Positions 27,118 to 35,410 of a stretch of 64,000 bases of DNA are shown in pieces (within the stretch, counting starts at the first letter, position 1; each line of letters starts with the position of its first letter). The stretch lies in NCBI GenBank assembly GCA_002021875.1, contig CP018627.1, positions 4,278,001 through 4,342,000 on the forward strand. Direction: 5' to 3'. Made by a program: the position numbers and the translations under genes. This stretch comes from Streptomyces hygroscopicus. Lineage in GTDB: Bacteria; Actinomycetota; Actinomycetes; Streptomycetales; Streptomycetaceae. The notes beneath the pieces are model-generated. The model saw only the letters and a program-made list of their open reading frames with translations, was not told the DNA's origin and made no database searches.

Positions 27118-28347
27118 ATGTACGTGCCTGATGTTCCCGACCCGGTGGCAGAGTTCGTCAAACGGCGCCACGATCCGGTCGTCGTCCAGACAGTGCGTTC
27201 CACGGCGGCCGCGACCATCGCGTACGTCGTCGCCCTCGAGCTCAGCAAGGAACCCGCCCCGCTCACCGCCCCGCTGACCGCCCTCCTGGTCGTCCAGGTC
27301 ACCCTCTACGCGACCCTCACCCGGAGCCTGCGCAGGGTCGAGGCCGTGATCGTGGGCGTCCTGATCGCCATCGCCTTCAGCGTGCTGGTGGGGCTGACCT
27401 GGTGGAGTCTGTGCCTGATCATCCTCGCCGCCCAGACCGCCGGCTATCTCACCCGGGTGGGCGACTGGGTCCAGGAGGTGGCGATCAGCGCCATGCTGGT
27501 CCTCGGCGTGACGCAGGTGACCACCTACGCCTGGGACCGGGTGCTGGAGACCCTCATCGGAGCCGGTGTCGGGATGGCCTTCAACTTCTTCCTCGCCCCT
27601 CCGGTGTGGGTCGAGACGGCCGGCAAGTCGATCGAGGACCTGGCCCGCCGGATGCGTCAGCTCATGCTGCACATTGGCCAGGAGCTCGGCAGTCAGATGG
27701 CCGTCGACCGCGCCGCCGCCCGTCTCTACGAGGCCCGGCGGCTCGACCACGACATCGCCCAGGTCGACGCCGCACTCCGCCAGGCGGAGGACAGCGTGCG
27801 GCTCAACCCCCGCGTCAAGGAGGGCCTCCTCTACCGCGTGGTGCTCCGCACCGGCCTGGACACGCTGGAGATCTGCACCGTCATCCTGCGTGTCATGTCC
27901 CGGACCCTGACCGACCTCGCCAAGGCGCGGACGGAGGAGCCCCTCTTCCCCCCGGAGGTGGCGGAGGCCCTCAAGGACCTCTTCGTCCATCTCGCCGCCG
28001 CCGTCGAGAGCTTCGCCGTCCTGGTCACCACGCAGGTCAGCGCGAACGCCGAAGAAGCCGAATCCCGGCTCTCCAGCGAGCTTGTGAAGGCCCACGCCAG
28101 CCGCGACCGCGGCGCCGATCTCCTGCTGCGCCGCGTCCAGGAGCACCCTCGCCAGTGGCAGCTCCACGGTGCCCTGCTCGCGGAGATCGACCGCATCCTC
28201 GACGAACTCGACATGGAGCAGCGTTCCAAACGCCTCATGGAAGAGCTCGACCGCAGCACCCGCGAGAAGCGCGAGCGCTTTCGCTTCCTCCACAAGATCC
28301 AGCGCTGGATCCGGCGCGACCGTAAGGACGGCTCCACGGCTGTCTGA
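27118..28347 (+). CDS. FUSC family membrane protein (aromatic acid exporter-like)
   Basis: A 409-residue inner-membrane protein. The first 170 residues hold about five or six membrane segments with the FUSC pattern (VVQTVRSTAAATIAY ... LTAPLTALLVVQVTLYATL). The rest is a long cytoplasmic helical region with charged heptads, ending in a basic tail (RWIRRDRK). FUSC proteins such as AaeB are proposed efflux components for aromatic acids, but the substrate here is unknown. ATG 27118 follows a GGAAGGGG site. It is divergent from the PemK-like gene and convergent with the ADP-ribosylglycohydrolase gene. Confidence 0.85.
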   Translation: MYVPDVPDPVAEFVKRRHDPVVVQTVRSTAAATIAYVVALELSKEPAPLTAPLTALLVVQVTLYATLTRSLRRVEAVIVGVLIAIAFSVLVGLTWWSLCLIILAAQTAGYLTRVGDWVQEVAISAMLVLGVTQVTTYAWDRVLETLIGAGVGMAFNFFLAPPVWVETAGKSIEDLARRMRQLMLHIGQELGSQMAVDRAAARLYEARRLDHDIAQVDAALRQAEDSVRLNPRVKEGLLYRVVLRTGLDTLEICTVILRVMSRTLTDLAKARTEEPLFPPEVAEALKDLFVHLAAAVESFAVLVTTQVSANAEEAESRLSSELVKAHASRDRGADLLLRRVQEHPRQWQLHGALLAEIDRILDELDMEQRSKRLMEELDRSTREKRERFRFLHKIQRWIRRDRKDGSTAV

Positions 28348-28414
28348 GCGGGATCCGGGGGCCGCCGCTCACCCCGCCTCCCGGGCATGGTCCGCTGAGC
28401 GCCGCCGGGCGCGG

Positions 28415-29623
28415 TCAGCCGAGCGGGTAGCGGTCGCGGGGGAAGACCACGTCGTCGTAAGGCTCGTACAGCTCCACGGAGCGGTGGAACTCGGAGGCGA
28501 AGTCGTCGGCGAGCTCGGCGATCGTGCCACGGCCCTCGGTCCGGGCCAGCCAGGACGGGGGAAGGCGGAGGTCGCCGAAGTGGGCGCCGAGGAGGTTGCC
28601 GCAGATCGAACCCGTCGAGTCGCTGTCGCCGGAGTGGTTGACGGAGAGCAGAAGGGCCGCCTGGACGGGGGTGCGCGGGGGCGCCGGATCGTAGCTGATC
28701 TTGCCGCCGGGGCCGTAGAGGATCTGCTGGGCGGGGGTACGGGCCAGGGCGCTGTAGACCGCGATGGCCAGCGCCTCCTCGGCGACCCAGCCGCCGCCGA
28801 GCGATTCGGCCTTCTCGGCGGTCGGATCGCCCTCGGCCGCCAGATCGACCGCCTTACGGAGGGCGGCGGTGGTCTCCTCGTGGCGGGGGTAGCGGGCGAG
28901 GAGTTCCAGGGCGCGCAGGGTCGCGCCTTCGAGGGACTCGCCGTCGAGCAGGCACGCGATCATGGCGGCCAGGGCACCGGCCGCGTAGGAGCCCGTCGGA
29001 TGGCCATGGGTGATCGTGGCGCAGCGGGCGGCGAGTTCGAAGCAGTCGCGGGGGTCGAGCCCGGTGAGGCCGAACGGCGCCGAGCGCATCACGGTGCCGC
29101 AGCCCTTGGAGCCGGGGTTCACCGGGCCGGGGGTGCCGTCCAGGGGCGCCCGCGGGGCGGGGACATGCTCCTTGGTGAGGCCGGAGAGGCAGGCGTTGCC
29201 GGGGGCGCGGCGGGCGTACAGCCAGGGCTGGGTGCGCAGCCAGCCGGTGCGGACCAGGTCGCCGGTGCCCTCGGCGGGCGGCGGCCCGGGGTGGTTCTGG
29301 GTGTCCAGCCAGCGCAGATAGGCATGGCGGACGACGGCGGTCTCGGATCCTCCGATGCCCTTGGACGAGGATCTGGCGTGGGCCCGTATCAGGCCCTCCG
29401 CCGTGAAGAGCGTCATCTGGGTGTCATCGGTGACCCGGCCCACGACTCCGCTGCCGTCCGGGACGAGGGTGGTGATGCCCGTGCCGCCATAGGTCTCACG
29501 GATCGACCGCAGGGAGAGGAACTCGATCGGATTGCCGAGAGCGTCCCCGATCGCGCCGCCCAGCAGGCAGCCGCGGATACGGGCCCGCTTGGCGGCCGAT
29601 TCGTCCCATGACTGGCGGATCAC
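28415..29623 (-). CDS. ADP-ribosylglycohydrolase family protein
   Basis: A 402-residue member of the DraG/ARH family, which removes ADP-ribose from proteins or hydrolyses related N- or O-glycosidic bonds using two Mg2+ or Mn2+ ions. The N-terminal motif RIRGCLLGGAIGDALG, the metal-binding segment VTDDTQMTLFTAEGL and the C-terminal GDSDSTGSICGNLLGA are all present. SAPFGL and ITHGHPTGSYAAGALA are also conserved. GTG 29623 has GAGGAG at the right distance and is chosen over more distal starts. No ADP-ribosyltransferase gene is nearby. It diverges from a DUF6343 gene. Confidence 0.92.
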   Translation of the reverse strand: MIRQSWDESAAKRARIRGCLLGGAIGDALGNPIEFLSLRSIRETYGGTGITTLVPDGSGVVGRVTDDTQMTLFTAEGLIRAHARSSSKGIGGSETAVVRHAYLRWLDTQNHPGPPPAEGTGDLVRTGWLRTQPWLYARRAPGNACLSGLTKEHVPAPRAPLDGTPGPVNPGSKGCGTVMRSAPFGLTGLDPRDCFELAARCATITHGHPTGSYAAGALAAMIACLLDGESLEGATLRALELLARYPRHEETTAALRKAVDLAAEGDPTAEKAESLGGGWVAEEALAIAVYSALARTPAQQILYGPGGKISYDPAPPRTPVQAALLLSVNHSGDSDSTGSICGNLLGAHFGDLRLPPSWLARTEGRGTIAELADDFASEFHRSVELYEPYDDVVFPRDRYPLG

Positions 29624-29772
29624 TGGCAGCTCCTCATCGTCCTGGTCCCATGCCGCCCCGTGCGGATGCTCCCGACATGATCTCAGGTATCGGGGGGCGC
29701 CCCTCGGCGGTAGATTCGAGAAGTCACAAAGTGGAGGAAAATAGAAGAAGGCTGCCAAAAACGGGAGATACG

Positions 29773-30084
29773 ATGCCCATGCCGACGCGGTTGATCCGAA
29801 CGGGTGACGAACCGGTACACGCGCGCAGCCCGCTGCGGATGCGGCTTGGGCTGGCCACGTGGGGGCTGCTCTGGACGCTCGGCGGCGCGGTGGCCTTCGC
29901 GGTCGTGGGCCGGCCGGGATGGGCGGCCGCGTGTGGGGCGCTCGCCGTCGTCACCCTGATCGATCTGGTCCTGGTCATCCGGCACATCCGGCAGGGGCCG
30001 CACTATCAGCCCGGCCCGGATGTGCCGCCGTACGCGCCGATCGGCGAGCGCGGGCAGAGCCGCGGGCGGCGCCGGACACCGTAA
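29773..30084 (+). CDS. DUF6343 family small membrane protein
   Basis: A 103-residue protein with two membrane helices (about residues 26-45 and 50-68) and a charged tail containing PGPDVPPYAPIGER. The pattern TGDEPVHARSPLRMRLGLA is familiar from small Streptomyces proteins classed as DUF6343. Function unknown. ATG 29773 has GGGAGA in front; ATG 29779 is an alternative. The upstream stretch from 29700 to 29770 is unusually AT-rich for this genome, as expected of a promoter region. A 17-base sequence covering its stop is repeated 41 bases further on. Confidence 0.75.
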   Translation: MPMPTRLIRTGDEPVHARSPLRMRLGLATWGLLWTLGGAVAFAVVGRPGWAAACGALAVVTLIDLVLVIRHIRQGPHYQPGPDVPPYAPIGERGQSRGRRRTP

Positions 30085-30136
30085 GGCGTGCACGGGGTGG
30101 CGGCCGCAGGACGTGGACGCCGTAAGGCGGGCACGG
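30079..30136. repeat. 17-bp direct repeat, first copy spanning the DUF6343 stop
   Basis: Copies at 30079-30095 and 30120-30136 differ at one position. The first contains the TAA stop (30082-30084). Confidence 0.75.
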
Positions 30137-30233
30137 CGCTCCGGGGGTGACGGGATATCGACGGCCGGGAGCCCCGCATTCCGGGAGATACTGCCGAGTA
30201 CCTGCTGAGTACCTGCCGCGACAGGGGGCCGTC

Positions 30234-30440
30234 ATGGGGGTGCTGGCGATCGGCATCGCGCTCTGTGCGCTGGGGCTGATGCTCTCCGGAACCGGAGAGC
30301 CGTACGGGCGGCGGGAGGCGCGGCCGGGACGGGAGGCCGACCCGTACGACCTCGTCCGGCAGCGCGGAGTGGCGCTGGGGCTCGGCGGGGTGGTGCTGCT
30401 GGGCGCGGTGGTCCTCGGCGGGTTCGCCCTCTGGCGCTGA
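30234..30440 (+). CDS. Small two-helix membrane protein, unknown function
   Basis: A 68-residue protein with a hydrophobic helix at each end (about residues 2-18 and 48-66) and a charged loop between (EARPGREADPYDLVRQR). I do not recognise a named family, though similar short proteins are frequent in Streptomyces. ATG 30234 has GGGGG in front. It lies 150 bases after the DUF6343 gene on the same strand. Confidence 0.6.
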   Translation: MGVLAIGIALCALGLMLSGTGEPYGRREARPGREADPYDLVRQRGVALGLGGVVLLGAVVLGGFALWR

Positions 30441-30560
30441 CCGGGGCCGGGCCGCCGCACAGCGGCCCGGTATGGGCCGCCGCGTACGGATAGGCGGATG
30501 GGGCGGAGTCCGGGCCCGGCAAGCGCCGCGGCCCAGCCCGCGCCCCGCCTGCCCGGCCCT

Positions 30561-30929
30561 TCAGCCCCGCTCGCCGAACCGGGCCGCCTCGACGAAGTCC
30601 GGGCGCGGATCGAGCGCCGCGGCCAGCCGGAAGTGGCGGGTGGCTTCGGCCGAGCGGTTGGCCCGCTCCAGAGTGCGGGCCAGGGCGAAGTGGGCGAACG
30701 CGTTGTCCGGCTCGCGCTCGATGACGAGCTGGAACTCCAGCTCCGCCGAGCGCAGCTGCGCCGCGAGGAAGAACGCGCGCGCCCGCAGCAGCCGGGCCGC
30801 CGTGTTCTCGGGGTGGGAGCTGATGACGGAGTCGAGCAGCTTCACGGCGCCCCGTGGATCTCGGGCGGCGAGCAGTTGCTCGGCGGCGCGGTAGTCGATG
30901 ACGTGGGTCTCGGGCGTGGGCTCGGGCAC
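30561..30929 (-). CDS. Tetratricopeptide repeat protein
   Basis: A 122-residue protein made almost entirely of about three TPR-like helical pairs: YRAAEQLLAARDPRGAV, NTAARLLRARAFFLAAQ and NAFAHFALARTLERANRS, ending ALDPRPDFVEAA. Such repeats bind other proteins; no catalytic domain is present and the partner is unknown. The GTG start has a strong GGAAGGAAA site. It is downstream of coaE on the same strand, about 200 bases away, and could share its transcript. Confidence 0.8.
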   Translation of the reverse strand: MPEPTPETHVIDYRAAEQLLAARDPRGAVKLLDSVISSHPENTAARLLRARAFFLAAQLRSAELEFQLVIEREPDNAFAHFALARTLERANRSAEATRHFRLAAALDPRPDFVEAARFGERG

Positions 30930-31070
30930 AGCCGTTTCCTTCCCCGGGTACGTGCTCGGTGATGAGGCGGTGGATCGGGTGAGGGGATGGGATGAACTGT
31001 CACGGATGATCGTTCGCTACGAGGACCACAACAATCACCCCGCACGCCGCATTCCCCGCCACGGGCGCGC

Positions 31071-31135
31071 GCACGCTCCGCGCCGCGCCCCGGCTCAGCC
31101 CCGCACGCTCCGCGCCACGCCCCTCGCTCAGCCCT
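31071..31135. repeat. About 32-bp tandem duplication spanning the coaE stop
   Basis: Copies start at 31071 and 31103. They share the first 14 bases exactly, and about 29 of 32 positions overall with one single-base indel. The right copy contains the coaE stop (31128-31130 on the minus strand). A clear 3'-end duplication. Confidence 0.88.
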
Positions 31136-31736
31136 CCGCGCCGGCCGCCCGCGCCACCAGATCCGCCCAGACCTTGGTGATCTGCGGCTCCAGCGCCTCG
31201 ATCGGGCCATTGTTGTCGATCACGACATCGGCGATCGCCAGCCGGTCGGCGCGGGTGGCCTGTGCCGCCATCCGGGCCCGCGCCTCGTCCTCGGCCATGC
31301 CGCGCAGCCGTACCAGCCGGTCGAGCTGGGTCTCGGGCGTGGCGTCCACGACCATGACCAGGTCGTAGAGCGGGGCCAGCTTGTTCTCGGCCAGGAGCGG
31401 GACGTCATGGACCACGACGGCATCGGGGGCGACCGCCGCCTGCAGCTCGGCGGAGCGGTCCCGGACCAGGGGGTGGATGATCGCGTTCAGCGCGCTCAGC
31501 CGCTCCGGGTCGTTGAAGACGATCCCGCCGAGTTTGGGCCGGTCGAGATGGCCGTCGGCGGTCAGCACCTCGGGGCCGAACTCGGTCACGACGGCGGCCA
31601 GTCCAGGAGTCCCCGGCTCGACCACCTCGCGAGCGATCCGATCCGAGTCGATCAGCACGGCTCCCAATGAGGTCAGGATCCGTGAGACCTCGCTCTTGCC
31701 CGCGCCGATTCCGCCCGTGAGCCCCAGCTTCAGCAT
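31128..31736 (-). CDS. coaE: Dephospho-CoA kinase
   Basis: CoaE phosphorylates the 3'-hydroxyl of dephospho-CoA with ATP, the last step of coenzyme A synthesis. The 202-residue product has Walker [16 protein letters not shown] near the N-terminus, [17 protein letters not shown] (substrate site), [11 protein letters not shown] and [10 protein letters not shown], then the lid helix region [20 protein letters not shown] and the closing VIDNNG. ATG 31736 (MLKLGLTGG) is chosen; a GTG at 31745 would add three residues. The gene downstream of its antisense start is a PAC2 protein. The duplicated 3' end is described separately. Confidence 0.95.
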   Translation of the reverse strand: MLKLGLTGGIGAGKSEVSRILTSLGAVLIDSDRIAREVVEPGTPGLAAVVTEFGPEVLTADGHLDRPKLGGIVFNDPERLSALNAIIHPLVRDRSAELQAAVAPDAVVVHDVPLLAENKLAPLYDLVMVVDATPETQLDRLVRLRGMAEDEARARMAAQATRADRLAIADVVIDNNGPIEALEPQITKVWADLVARAAGAEG

Positions 31737-31774
31737 GGGGCCCACGCTATACGGCGCACCGGCCGGGCCCTCGC

Positions 31775-32719
31775 TCAGGCTCCACCCTCGCCCTCCCGCT
31801 CGGCCAGGAACCGCTCGAACTCCGCGGCCAGTTCGTCCGCCGAGGGCAGCTCGGTCGCCTCCGCGACCAGATTGCCGCGGCTCTCGGCCCCGGCCACCGC
31901 GTCGTACTGGTGCTCAAGGCCCCGTACGAGCGCGACCAGCTCCTCGTCCCCCTCCGAGATCTGCCGCTCGATCTCCTCCTGCGTCTTGAGGGCGTCGTTG
32001 CGCAGGGCGTGCGTGGGCCCCGGCAGGACCAGCCCGGTGGCCGCGGTGATGGCCTCCAGCGCGGTGAGCGCCGCGTCCGGATAGGCCGACCGGGCCAGAT
32101 AGTGCGGCACATGCGCGGCGACGCCGAGCACATCGCGGCCCGCCTCGGCGAGCCGGTACTCGATCAGGGATTCGGCGCTGCCGGGCACTTGGGCCTCGTC
32201 GAAGAAGCCGCGATGACCCGGTGTCAGATCGATGCGGTTTCCATGCGGGGTGATGCCGACCGGCCGGGTGTGCGGCACGCCCATCGGGATGCCGTGGAAG
32301 TTCACCGCGAGCCGTACGTTCAGCCGCTCCACCATCTGGCGTACGGCCGCCGCGAACCGCTCCCACTCCACGTCCGGCTCCGGCCCGGCGAGCAGCAGGA
32401 ACGGGGACGCGGTCGCGTCGCGCACCAGATACAGCTCGAGCTTCGGGGTCTCGTACGCGGTCCAGCGGTCGCGCTGGAAGGTGAGCAGGGGGCGCCGGGC
32501 CCGGTAGTCGACCAGCCGGTCATGGTCGAAGCGTGCGACGACCTTGCGTGGCAGGCCGTCGAGCAGCCGCTCGACGATCTGGTCCCCCGTCTCTCCGGCG
32601 TCGATATAGCCGTCGAAGTGGTACAGCAGCACCAGCCCGGCCGAGTCCCGCGAGGCTATCGCGTCGACCTCCGCCAGCCCGCTCGGTTCCCATGCGTACA
32701 ACTCCTGCGGATCTTGCAC
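31775..32719 (-). CDS. PAC2 family protein (proteasome assembly chaperone-like)
   Basis: A 314-residue actinobacterial PAC2 protein. It contains [22 protein letters not shown] near the N-terminus, [16 protein letters not shown], and [18 protein letters not shown] in the middle, then [20 protein letters not shown]. The archaeal and eukaryotic relatives help assemble proteasomes; bacterial members are uncharacterised, although actinobacteria do have proteasomes. The C-terminal region is a charged, probably helical extension. GTG 32719 has a strong GGAGGAG site. It is upstream of coaE on the same strand, 38 bases apart, probably one operon. Confidence 0.88.
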   Translation of the reverse strand: MQDPQELYAWEPSGLAEVDAIASRDSAGLVLLYHFDGYIDAGETGDQIVERLLDGLPRKVVARFDHDRLVDYRARRPLLTFQRDRWTAYETPKLELYLVRDATASPFLLLAGPEPDVEWERFAAAVRQMVERLNVRLAVNFHGIPMGVPHTRPVGITPHGNRIDLTPGHRGFFDEAQVPGSAESLIEYRLAEAGRDVLGVAAHVPHYLARSAYPDAALTALEAITAATGLVLPGPTHALRNDALKTQEEIERQISEGDEELVALVRGLEHQYDAVAGAESRGNLVAEATELPSADELAAEFERFLAEREGEGGA

Positions 32720-32883
32720 TGTGACCGCTCCTCCTTGTGTCCGCTCCGAAGAACACCGAACGAGGGCGGGGGCATTCCCCGAGCGGGAGCCGCGATGGCC
32801 CGGCGGCCGTGAACCGCGTTGCGGAGGAGCCCATTTGGGCTAACGGGAGCGGCCCGAACTCGACGTCGGCGCATTTCGCGGGG

Positions 32884-32912
32884 TTGACGCGCATATGCGG
32901 CACGCCTATCTT
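32884..32912 (+). promoter_or_regulatory. Sigma-70-type promoter for the truncated beta-helix gene
   Basis: TTGACG (32884-32889), a 17-base spacer and TATCTT (32907-32912), about 95 bases ahead of the ATG at 33007, which has an AGGAAGG ribosome site. The promoter seems intact although the gene is truncated. Confidence 0.55.
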
Positions 32913-33006
32913 CGCCAGCCGTCAGCGGTTCATCATGTCATCCGGCGTTCACTGACCAGAACCCAGCGTGTTCACCTCTGGCCACGGCACAGGAAGGCAG
33001 CCTCCT

Positions 33007-33468
33007 ATGCACTCCCCCGGCCGCACTCCCACCCGATTACGCACCTTCGTCACCGCCTCCGCCGCCGGGCTGGTCGCCGCCGGCGGGCTGATCGCGGCCG
33101 GCACGACCGCGCGGGAGGCCCCCGCCGCCACCACCGCCCCGATCTCCGTGAACGACGCGGACGAGCTCAGGGAGGCCCTCGCCGGGGCCCGGCCCGGCGA
33201 TACGATCCGGCTCGCCGACGGCAGGTATCGGGGCAGCTTCGAGATCACCGCCTCCGGCACCTCCGGCTCGCGGATCACCCTCACCGGCTCGCCGAAGGCG
33301 GTCCTCACCGCGAGCGGCGGCTATGGGCTGCGGCTGAACGGCGCCTCGTACTGGACCGTCAGGGGCATCACGGTCCGCGGCGGCCGGGAGGGCATCAGGA
33401 TCGACGCCGCCCGGAGCGTGACCGTGGACTCCGTTTCGGTCAGCGTGCGGCGACCCGGGCATGCGTAA
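33007..33468 (+). pseudogene. Truncated secreted right-handed beta-helix (polysaccharide lyase-like) gene
   Basis: The 153-residue frame begins with a signal peptide (about 1-40) and then the N-terminal rungs of a right-handed beta-helix: SVNDADELREALAGARPGDTIRLADGRYRG, ITLTGSPKAVLTAS, and YWTVRGITVRGGREGIRIDAA. Full-length relatives (chondroitinase B- or pectate lyase-like) run to about 350-400 residues. This one stops after VDSVSVSV with a stop codon inside the rpsA terminator, so the catalytic part is missing. It is probably a remnant of a deletion that joined it to the rpsA end. Leucine codon 11 is TTA (33037-33039), implying bldA control of the intact ancestor. Confidence 0.6.
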
Positions 33469-33498
33469 GGCCCGCTCCCCAGGGGGAGCGGGCCTTAC
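33465..33498. terminator. rpsA terminator
   Basis: A 16-base inverted repeat (33465-33480 with 33483-33498; about 14 pairs and a 6-base loop in practice) lies 33 bases past the rpsA stop. Its left arm contains the TAA stop of the truncated beta-helix gene. Confidence 0.85.
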
Positions 33499-33530
33499 CC
33501 ATTCAGCTGGTGCCGACTAGCGGCCGGTGA

Positions 33531-35042
33531 TCAGCTCTGGCCGCCGGCCAGCTTCTCGCGAAGCGCGGCCAGCGCCTCGTCCGAAGCCAGGGCGCCGGAG
33601 TTGTCGGCCGACTCCGAGGAGTACGAACCGCCGCCGCCACCGGACGCCTGCCCGCCGGGCGCCGGAGCGGCGCCGCTGCCCGCCTCGGCAGCGGCCTGCT
33701 CGTCGGCCTCGCGGGACTTGATGACCTGCGCCTGGTGCTGCTCGAAGCGCTGCTGCGCCTCGGCGTACTGGGTCTCCCACGCCTCCCGCTGGGTCTCGAA
33801 GCCCTCGAGCCAGTCGTTGGTCTCGGGGTCGAAGCCCTCGGGGTAGATGTAGTTCCCCTGGTCGTCGTAGGACGCGGCCATGCCGTACAGGGTCGGGTCG
33901 AACTCGACCACGGACGGGTCGGCACCGAAGGCCTCGTTGGCCTGCTTCAGCGAGAGGCTGATGCGGCGGCGCTCGAGGTCGATGTCGATGACCTTGACGA
34001 AGATCTCGTCGTTGACCTGGACGACCTGCTCCGGGATCTCCACGTGGCGCTCGGCCAGCTCGGAGATGTGGACCAGGCCCTCGATGCCCTCGTCCACGCG
34101 GACGAACGCACCGAACGGAACGAGCTTGGTGACCTTACCCGGGACGACCTGGCCGATCTGGTGGGTCCGGGCGAACTGCTGCCACGGGTCTTCCTGGGTC
34201 GCCTTGAGCGACAGGGAGACGCGCTCGCGGTCCATGTCGACGTCCAGGACCTCGACCGTGACCTCCTGGCCGACCTCGACAACCTCGGAGGGGTGGTCGA
34301 TGTGCTTCCAGGACAGCTCCGAGACGTGGACGAGACCGTCGACGCCGCCGAGGTCCACGAACGCACCGAAGTTGACGATGGAGGAGACGACGCCGGAGCG
34401 CACCTGACCCTTCTGGAGGGTGGTGAGGAAGGTCTGGCGGACCTCGCTCTGGGTCTGCTCCAGCCAGGCACGGCGGGACAGGACCACGTTGTTGCGGTTC
34501 TTGTCCAGCTCGATGATCTTGGCCTCGAGCTCCTTGCCCACGTAGGGCTGAAGGTCGCGGACGCGGCGCATCTCCACCAAGGAGGCGGGGAGGAAGCCAC
34601 GGAGGCCGATGTCGAGGATGAGACCACCCTTGACGACCTCGATGACGGTACCGGTGACGATCCCGTCCTCTTCCTTGATCTTCTCGATGGTGCCCCAGGC
34701 GCGCTCGTACTGGGCGCGCTTCTTCGAGAGGATCAGGCGGCCTTCCTTGTCCTCCTTCTGGAGAACCAGGGCCTCGATCTCGTCGCCGACGGCCACGACC
34801 TCATTGGGGTCGACGTCGTGCTTGATCGAAAGCTCGCGGGAAGGGATGACGCCTTCGGTCTTGTAACCAATGTCGAGCAGGACCTCGTCCCGGTCGACCT
34901 TCACGATGACGCCGTCGACGATGTCGCCGTCGTTGAAGTACTTGATCGTCTCGTCGATCGCGGCGAGGAAGGCTTCCTCGGAACCGATGTCGTTTACCGC
35001 CACCTGCGGAGTGGTGCGGGTTGCCTCGGTGCTGCTCGTCAT
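33531..35042 (-). CDS. rpsA: 30S ribosomal protein S1
   Basis: S1 binds mRNA on the small ribosomal subunit. The 503-residue product has four S1 (OB-fold) repeats, at about residues 37-105, 123-187, 208-276 and 293-362 (for example GDIVDGVIVKVDRDEVLLDIGYK and GVVSSIVNFGAFVDLGGVDGLVHVSELSW). An actinobacterial C-terminal tail rich in Gln, Glu, Ala and Gly follows. Codon use is strongly biased, as expected for a highly expressed gene. A clear promoter is at 35257-35285, giving a leader of about 210 bases in which autoregulation would be plausible. It ends before a strong hairpin. Confidence 0.96.
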   Translation of the reverse strand: MTSSTEATRTTPQVAVNDIGSEEAFLAAIDETIKYFNDGDIVDGVIVKVDRDEVLLDIGYKTEGVIPSRELSIKHDVDPNEVVAVGDEIEALVLQKEDKEGRLILSKKRAQYERAWGTIEKIKEEDGIVTGTVIEVVKGGLILDIGLRGFLPASLVEMRRVRDLQPYVGKELEAKIIELDKNRNNVVLSRRAWLEQTQSEVRQTFLTTLQKGQVRSGVVSSIVNFGAFVDLGGVDGLVHVSELSWKHIDHPSEVVEVGQEVTVEVLDVDMDRERVSLSLKATQEDPWQQFARTHQIGQVVPGKVTKLVPFGAFVRVDEGIEGLVHISELAERHVEIPEQVVQVNDEIFVKVIDIDLERRRISLSLKQANEAFGADPSVVEFDPTLYGMAASYDDQGNYIYPEGFDPETNDWLEGFETQREAWETQYAEAQQRFEQHQAQVIKSREADEQAAAEAGSGAAPAPGGQASGGGGGSYSSESADNSGALASDEALAALREKLAGGQS

Positions 35043-35410
35043 GTGGGAAAGGGCTCCGGTACGGACATTGAGTCGTAGGTACTGCTACGCCGGGGGCCCT
35101 TATCGCACTGCCGAAGCCGGACAGCCTTGGAGGCACCGGATCTTTCCGATTTCGAACGATCGAAAAGCCCATGCACCTCGACAACCGAGGGGACATACAA
35201 CAGATGCGAGTGCGGCCTGCTCGGTCCGAGGCGCACATGCCCGCAGCGCAACTTGTAGCATACGGGGGCAGCCGGGCATGGTCAATGCACGAAGAGCACA
35301 CGTGGGGATTAAGTCCCCGAACCCGGCAAATTGCATGGTCCGTACTGCGACGCGGTCTTCACCGCGCCCCGCAGCCACAGGTCGATACAGAGAGTACGAC
35401 GACGCGCGCG
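35043..35410. other. 368-bp divergent region between rpsA and a methyltransferase
   Basis: Most of this is the rpsA 5' leader (35043 to about 35250), which contains small hairpins such as a CCTCG/CGAGG stem near 35176-35190, but no recognised regulatory RNA. The right part holds the rpsA promoter and the presumed start region of the methyltransferase gene. No gene is seen here. Confidence 0.5.
35257..35285 (-). promoter_or_regulatory. rpsA promoter, sigma-70 (HrdB) type
   Basis: On the minus strand, TTGACC (35280-35285) and TATGCT (35257-35262) are separated by exactly 17 bases. This is among the best consensus promoters in the window and fits a strongly expressed ribosomal gene. Confidence 0.72.
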
